A stretch of 9,186 nt of DNA from Leptolyngbya sp. SIO4C1 (GTDB taxonomy: Bacteria; Cyanobacteriota; Cyanobacteriia; Phormidesmidales; Phormidesmidaceae). Positions 6,037 to 9,186 of the stretch are shown here, in pieces. Positions within the stretch are counted from its first letter, which is position 1. The number at the start of each line of letters is the position of its first letter. The DNA lies in NCBI GenBank assembly GCA_010671975.1, contig JAAHIA010000185.1:1-9186 (forward strand), in the 5' to 3' direction. A program made the translations under genes and the position numbers. The notes under the pieces were generated by a model, which did not search any database, was not told the DNA's origin, and worked only from the letters and a program-made list of their open reading frames with translations.

Positions 6037-7407
6037 GCCGCGTAGGTCAGCGGGTGCCTCGATGCCGTAGCGATGCAGCAGCGTTGGCAAGATGTCATAG
6101 AGCTGAGCTCCCTTTAATTGCTGACCGCCTTGGGGCTGCTGCGGATCGTGGAAAATCATCAGTCCCTGAGGGGCGTGGTTAGCGTCATCAGGGCCAGTAT
6201 CGTTATTGGTGGTATGTAGCGCCCCAATGCCGACGCTGCCGACCGAGCGCCAGGCCAGGTCGTCAAAATAAACAATTAGGTCAGGGGCCATGCCGCGCAC
6301 CTTTTGATAGATATCTTGCGGCAGGTAGGCATTTACCTGCATCGGGCTGCCGTCTGGGGCGGTGAGAGTTTCTAACTCGGCGGCCAGGCGCGATCTCACT
6401 TGCTTAAACTGTTTGAGCGGTATAATCCCTTCGGGTTCGCGCCCCTGCACGTTGAGAAAAATCCGCGCATAGTAGCCGCCTGCGCCCCAAGCCTGAGTTT
6501 GGCTCCAATCAACTTCGACCTGGTCGAGCGGCGTCGGCTCGTTCGGCGTTTCTTTGAGGACCAGATAGCCTTGCTCAATCAGCCACTCATTAATGCAGAT
6601 ACCGCCCATCAGCGGCTGCGCCCCGTGGTCAGAGACAATCAGTACGGCCGTCCCTTCACCGCAGCTCGCCAGCAGCTCCCCCACGCGCCGATCGACATGG
6701 CAATAGTAGTCGTGAATGGCATCGGCAAAAGGCATCTCCGGCTCATGTTGCGGATGCGTCGGGTCCATTGGCTTCCAAAAGGCGTGATGAATCCGATCGA
6801 CGCCCATATCCACCAGCATCAAAAAGTCGGGCTGATCCTGCGCAATCAGCTTTTCTGCTAAGGTGAAGCGCTGGTCGCAGAGCTGATAGATATTGTCTAG
6901 AATCTGCTGCTTGTCTTCGGAACGAAAGTCCGGCACGTCCATCATAAAGTCCGGCATCCAGCGCAAAATCTGCTCACCTAGCGCCGGCGGATAGGTGAAC
7001 GGCGCGTCCGCGCTAGGCGTTAGAAAGCAGGAGACCAGCGATCCGTTCACTGCATAGGGCGGCGACGTACCCGGCACGCTCAGCGCCACTACCTGCCAGC
7101 CGGCTGTCCCCAGATAGTCCCAAAGTCGCTGAAACTTAACCGCCCGTCCGTCCGCAATGCTCATCTTCTGATAGTCTCGCGTTGCCCGGTTACGAAACCC
7201 GTAGATGCCTAGCTCACCCGGATCGCGACCCGACATCATACAGCTCCAAGCCGGCACCGTAATCGCCGGAATCGAGCTTTCGAGTAAGCCGTAGCTGCCC
7301 TGTGCCATGAGCCTTGATAGGTTTGGCAAGTCATCCCGCCAGCGATCAAACACCAGCGCGGGAGCCATACAGTCAAGGCCAATAATGAGAAGACGAGGAA
7401 AGGGCAT
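6019..7407 (-). CDS. AlkP-superfamily phosphodiesterase/nucleotide pyrophosphatase-like hydrolase
   Basis: This 462-residue protein is a predicted metal-dependent phosphohydrolase or phosphodiesterase of the alkaline phosphatase superfamily. Visible active-site features are D12 in IIGLDCM, the likely nucleophile T50 in ITVPAW, D204 and H208 in VDRIHHAFW, D260-H261 in SDHG, and H411 in DANHAP. These are the two-metal ligands expected of type I phosphodiesterase/nucleotide pyrophosphatases. The blocks MSGRDPGELGIYGFRNR and SCFLTPSADAPFTYPP are typical of a widespread bacterial and archaeal subgroup of unknown substrate (COG3379-like, from memory). There is no signal peptide or membrane segment, so it should be cytoplasmic, unlike secreted alkaline phosphatases. 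The start is supported by GAAGGA (7413-7418), 5 bases before the ATG. The SnoaL-like gene follows downstream on the same strand. The substrate could be a nucleotide, sugar phosphate or phospholipid head group; the sequence does not decide. Confidence 0.9.
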   Translation of the reverse strand: MPFPRLLIIGLDCMAPALVFDRWRDDLPNLSRLMAQGSYGLLESSIPAITVPAWSCMMSGRDPGELGIYGFRNRATRDYQKMSIADGRAVKFQRLWDYLGTAGWQVVALSVPGTSPPYAVNGSLVSCFLTPSADAPFTYPPALGEQILRWMPDFMMDVPDFRSEDKQQILDNIYQLCDQRFTLAEKLIAQDQPDFLMLVDMGVDRIHHAFWKPMDPTHPQHEPEMPFADAIHDYYCHVDRRVGELLASCGEGTAVLIVSDHGAQPLMGGICINEWLIEQGYLVLKETPNEPTPLDQVEVDWSQTQAWGAGGYYARIFLNVQGREPEGIIPLKQFKQVRSRLAAELETLTAPDGSPMQVNAYLPQDIYQKVRGMAPDLIVYFDDLAWRSVGSVGIGALHTTNNDTGPDDANHAPQGLMIFHDPQQPQGGQQLKGAQLYDILPTLLHRYGIEAPADLRGKVLPI

Positions 7408-7429
7408 AAGCGTCCTTCACATCAGAAGA

Positions 7430-7438
7430 TTTATAGCA
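7430..7438 (-). promoter_or_regulatory. Candidate extended -10 promoter of the phosphodiesterase gene
   Basis: The minus strand reads TGCTATAAA, a TGn-TATAAA extended -10 element. It lies 22 bases upstream of the start codon, so the leader would be only about 15 bases and would include the GAAGGA ribosome site. No good -35 element lies 16-18 bases further upstream. A separate promoter would make this gene independent of the Uma2 gene. Confidence 0.35.
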
Positions 7439-7535
7439 GCTGGATCCCTAATATAAGCTATGAAAACTCTCAAAGGCGATTATCTAGGAGGCTACTCAGG
7501 CTGAAGAATGGTTGGATTCCTTGGCTTGGATTTCC

Positions 7536-8231
7536 CTAACTTAGGCAGGCCAATTTTGACAGAAACGCTTTATGGGCAGAGGTGTTCAAACCCGTTTGCA
7601 AACCTTCCATCACCCGTGGCATATTGCCTAAAATCATCGCCTCGCGATCTAACCACAGCCCTGGAAAGATCTGACTTTTCAAAGTGCCTGCACTATCTAC
7701 TGTAATCTCGACATACTCATCCCCTTCAAGTCGATACCAGTCGATTTTTTCATCAAAAAATTGCCAAACCAGGTACTCTTTGACGCCGCTGCGACGATAG
7801 ACCTTAAGCTTGTCACCTAAATCGATGGTGGCGGTACTGGCTGCAATTTCAGCGATAAACTCTGGAGCGCCTGCAAGATACCCATCAGCATCGATAAAAG
7901 ATTGTCCGCCCAGCTTTTCATCTAGGCGTAAAACCACATCAGGCTGAAGTTCATTATCTCGATCAATCCGAACAGTCGGATTATCTCCTAGACGTGCGCC
8001 GGGCGTAGCAACTCTATACGTCCATAGCCATCCCATCAGATCGGCGTGAGGCTCTGCATGAGGTTCAAACCGTAGAGGAGAGGCCATGTAAACGGTGCCT
8101 TCAATCAGTTCTGCTTTTTTGACATCGGGCATCGCTACGTAGCGATGCTCAAACTCGGAGCGAGAAAGGCGGTCGCCGTTTTCGAGGGGAGGCAGCTTGA
8201 GCTTTGATTGACGGCGAAAAAAAGTCACCAT
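7536..8231 (-). CDS. Uma2-family (DUF820) predicted PD-(D/E)XK endonuclease
   Basis: This 231-residue protein belongs to the Uma2/DUF820 family, a restriction-endonuclease-like fold present in many copies in cyanobacteria; its physiological role is not established. Family landmarks are E41/E44 in AELIEGTVYM, D98 in LQPDVVL, E128 in EFIAEIAAST and K141 in GDKLKVY, followed by YRRSGVKEYLVW (145-156). D98, E128 and K141 with the upstream Glu form the expected PD-(D/E)XK-type site, so it appears intact. The first 20 and last 30 residues are not obviously conserved. The ATG at 8231 has no clear Shine-Dalgarno sequence. It lies 86 bases downstream of lgt on the same strand; a weak -10-like CATAAT occurs in that gap. 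The gene is AT-richer (43-50% GC in counted lines) than most of the window and lacks HIP1 sites, which may reflect later acquisition. Confidence 0.9.
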   Translation of the reverse strand: MVTFFRRQSKLKLPPLENGDRLSRSEFEHRYVAMPDVKKAELIEGTVYMASPLRFEPHAEPHADLMGWLWTYRVATPGARLGDNPTVRIDRDNELQPDVVLRLDEKLGGQSFIDADGYLAGAPEFIAEIAASTATIDLGDKLKVYRRSGVKEYLVWQFFDEKIDWYRLEGDEYVEITVDSAGTLKSQIFPGLWLDREAMILGNMPRVMEGLQTGLNTSAHKAFLSKLACLS

Positions 8232-8317
8232 AACAGCTTTGGGTAAACGGCCTGAGGCAAATAGCTTTTAGGCAATGGCTGGTTTTTGAATTTATTATGT
8301 ATAGCCGATCTGCCTAT
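8232..8317 (-). other. Short lgt-Uma2 spacer
   Basis: This 86-base AT-rich spacer lacks a clear terminator for lgt. On the minus strand it contains a CATAAT -10-like hexamer with a poor TTAGAT-like -35 sequence reaching into the 3' end of lgt. The Uma2 gene may be co-transcribed with lgt or use this weak promoter. Confidence 0.3.
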
Positions 8318-9157
8318 CTAACCTGCGGTCGAAGTATTCTGCTGACGATGTCTCATGTATAAAAGGACGGATGCTACCACTACAGCTGCAAACGATAGCG
8401 CATGGACTACGTTGAAGGGCGTCCCTGGAAAGAACCAAGAATCTGTTCTTAAAAACTCAATAAAGAATCTCCCTAGCGGATACCAAATCGCATACATCAG
8501 CGCTAGATCGCCCGGCCTAAGGCGTGCCTGAAATCGGCGCGAGATCCAGAACAACAGCGCAAAGCCAATCAGATTCCAGACCGACTCATACAAAAACAGA
8601 GCGTGAAAGCGAGTCGATTCAGGATAGGCGACCAGGTCGCGGTAGGGGCCAATGCGATGACTTGGATCAATCCGCAGCCCAAACGGCCAGCTAGTCGGTG
8701 GGCCATACAGCTCCTGATTGATAAAGTTGCCCCAGCGGCCAATGGCCTGCGCTAGCGGTAGCCCCACTGCAGCTGCGTCTAAATACATCAGCGTTGGCAG
8801 CTGCCGAATTCGTGTGAACAGCCACAGCGCAATGCCGCCAAAGATAAACGCCCCAAAAATGTGAATGCCGCCGCCCCAGATTTGCAGGATCTGGCCAGGG
8901 TTGCTGAGGTAGTAGCCAATCCCCTCCGCGTTGCGTGGCGACTGAATAAACACATAGTAGAGCCGCGCCCCGATAAAAGCAGGGATCAATACCCAGATCA
9001 GCATGTCCCAAAAATCATCGGGATTCTTGCCGCGCCGGGCAATCTCGCGGCTGGCTACCCACGAACCGACCAGTACGGCAGCCGCCATCAGTAGGCCATA
9101 CCAGCGCAGCGCAAACGGGCCAATTTCAAAGATAGTTGGGTCAACGGGAGGGTACAT
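8318..9157 (-). CDS. lgt: Prolipoprotein diacylglyceryl transferase
   Basis: Lgt is an inner-membrane enzyme that transfers diacylglycerol from phosphatidylglycerol to the lipobox cysteine of prolipoproteins, the first step of lipoprotein maturation. The 279-residue length, the N-terminal FALRWYGLLMA block (Y20) and about seven hydrophobic segments fit the family. The signature GRWGNFINQELYG spans 140-152, with R141 and N144 matching E. coli R143 and N146. R230 and E234 in GRFFIEFLR match E. coli R239 and E243. The HGGL-type motif is altered: the segment reads WGGGIHIFGA (94-103), which puts F101 where E. coli has H103 and a His two residues earlier; Lgt from other phyla also varies there. 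The start ATG lies 29 bases from the window edge, with no clear Shine-Dalgarno sequence. The promoter is outside the window. The C-terminal 50 codons are AT-richer than the rest. Confidence 0.97.
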   Translation of the reverse strand: MYPPVDPTIFEIGPFALRWYGLLMAAAVLVGSWVASREIARRGKNPDDFWDMLIWVLIPAFIGARLYYVFIQSPRNAEGIGYYLSNPGQILQIWGGGIHIFGAFIFGGIALWLFTRIRQLPTLMYLDAAAVGLPLAQAIGRWGNFINQELYGPPTSWPFGLRIDPSHRIGPYRDLVAYPESTRFHALFLYESVWNLIGFALLFWISRRFQARLRPGDLALMYAIWYPLGRFFIEFLRTDSWFFPGTPFNVVHALSFAAVVVASVLLYMRHRQQNTSTAG

Positions 9158-9186
9158 AGCGCGTAGGGGCCGTGCCTGGTGTGTGG

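Noticed and set aside
5871..6098. Upstream extension of the SnoaL-like gene to starts at 5999 or 6098
   Set aside because: The extension overlaps the phosphodiesterase gene (for 6098), lacks a ribosome site and adds sequence that does not look like the fold.
6400..6861. 153-codon plus-strand frame opposite the phosphodiesterase gene
   Set aside because: The minus strand here carries the catalytic DRIHH and SDHG motifs; the plus-strand product has no recognisable domain.

Overview
This window comes from a cyanobacterial chromosome. The clearest sign is seven copies of the HIP1 octamer GCGATCGC (starts 1199, 1720, 2403, 4192, 4373, 4871, 5410); about 0.14 would be expected by chance in 9.2 kb of unbiased sequence. 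A Uma2-family (DUF820) gene, very abundant in cyanobacteria, and GC-rich coding DNA (about 60% in hand-counted lines) agree with this. I cannot name the genus. There are seven protein genes. I see no tRNA, rRNA, CRISPR array, insertion sequence or phage gene.

Left part (1-2800): a perfect 13-bp bidirectional terminator (2-35) closes a gene outside the window. About 570 bases of AT-rich DNA without a gene follow, then a 12-bp hairpin (608-640) just past the end of a minus-strand gene for a CAP/SCP-domain protein (688-2220). That protein also carries a small beta-sandwich-like region with a calcium-loop motif and a C-terminal LamG/concanavalin-like domain. It has no Sec signal peptide, so it may be a substrate of a non-classical, perhaps type I, secretion route. 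A divergent control region of about 570 bases (2221-2794) separates it from the next gene and contains a strong 14-bp leader hairpin (2728-2760).

Middle (2795-5487, plus strand): a 555-residue membrane protein of unknown function, with one N-terminal membrane helix, a long Gln/Ala/Leu-rich coiled-coil-like loop and three C-terminal helices. It is followed 53 bases later by an NAD(P)-dependent D-2-hydroxyacid dehydrogenase of the glyoxylate/hydroxypyruvate reductase type. The two are probably co-transcribed. A dehydrogenase of this type would reduce glyoxylate or hydroxypyruvate in photorespiratory metabolism.

Right part (5484-9157, minus strand): read in the direction of transcription, the order is lgt (prolipoprotein diacylglyceryl transferase), a Uma2-type predicted nuclease, a cytoplasmic AlkP-superfamily phosphodiesterase/phosphohydrolase, and a small SnoaL/NTF2-like protein. 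The stop codon of the last interlocks with that of the convergent dehydrogenase gene (4-base overlap). The Uma2 gene and the 3' end of lgt are more AT-rich than their neighbours.

Overall this looks like an ordinary housekeeping and accessory mix. I found no convincing new multi-gene system. The parts most worth a second look are the leaderless CAP-LamG protein, the unknown coiled-coil membrane protein with its leader hairpin, and the AT-rich gene-free stretch.
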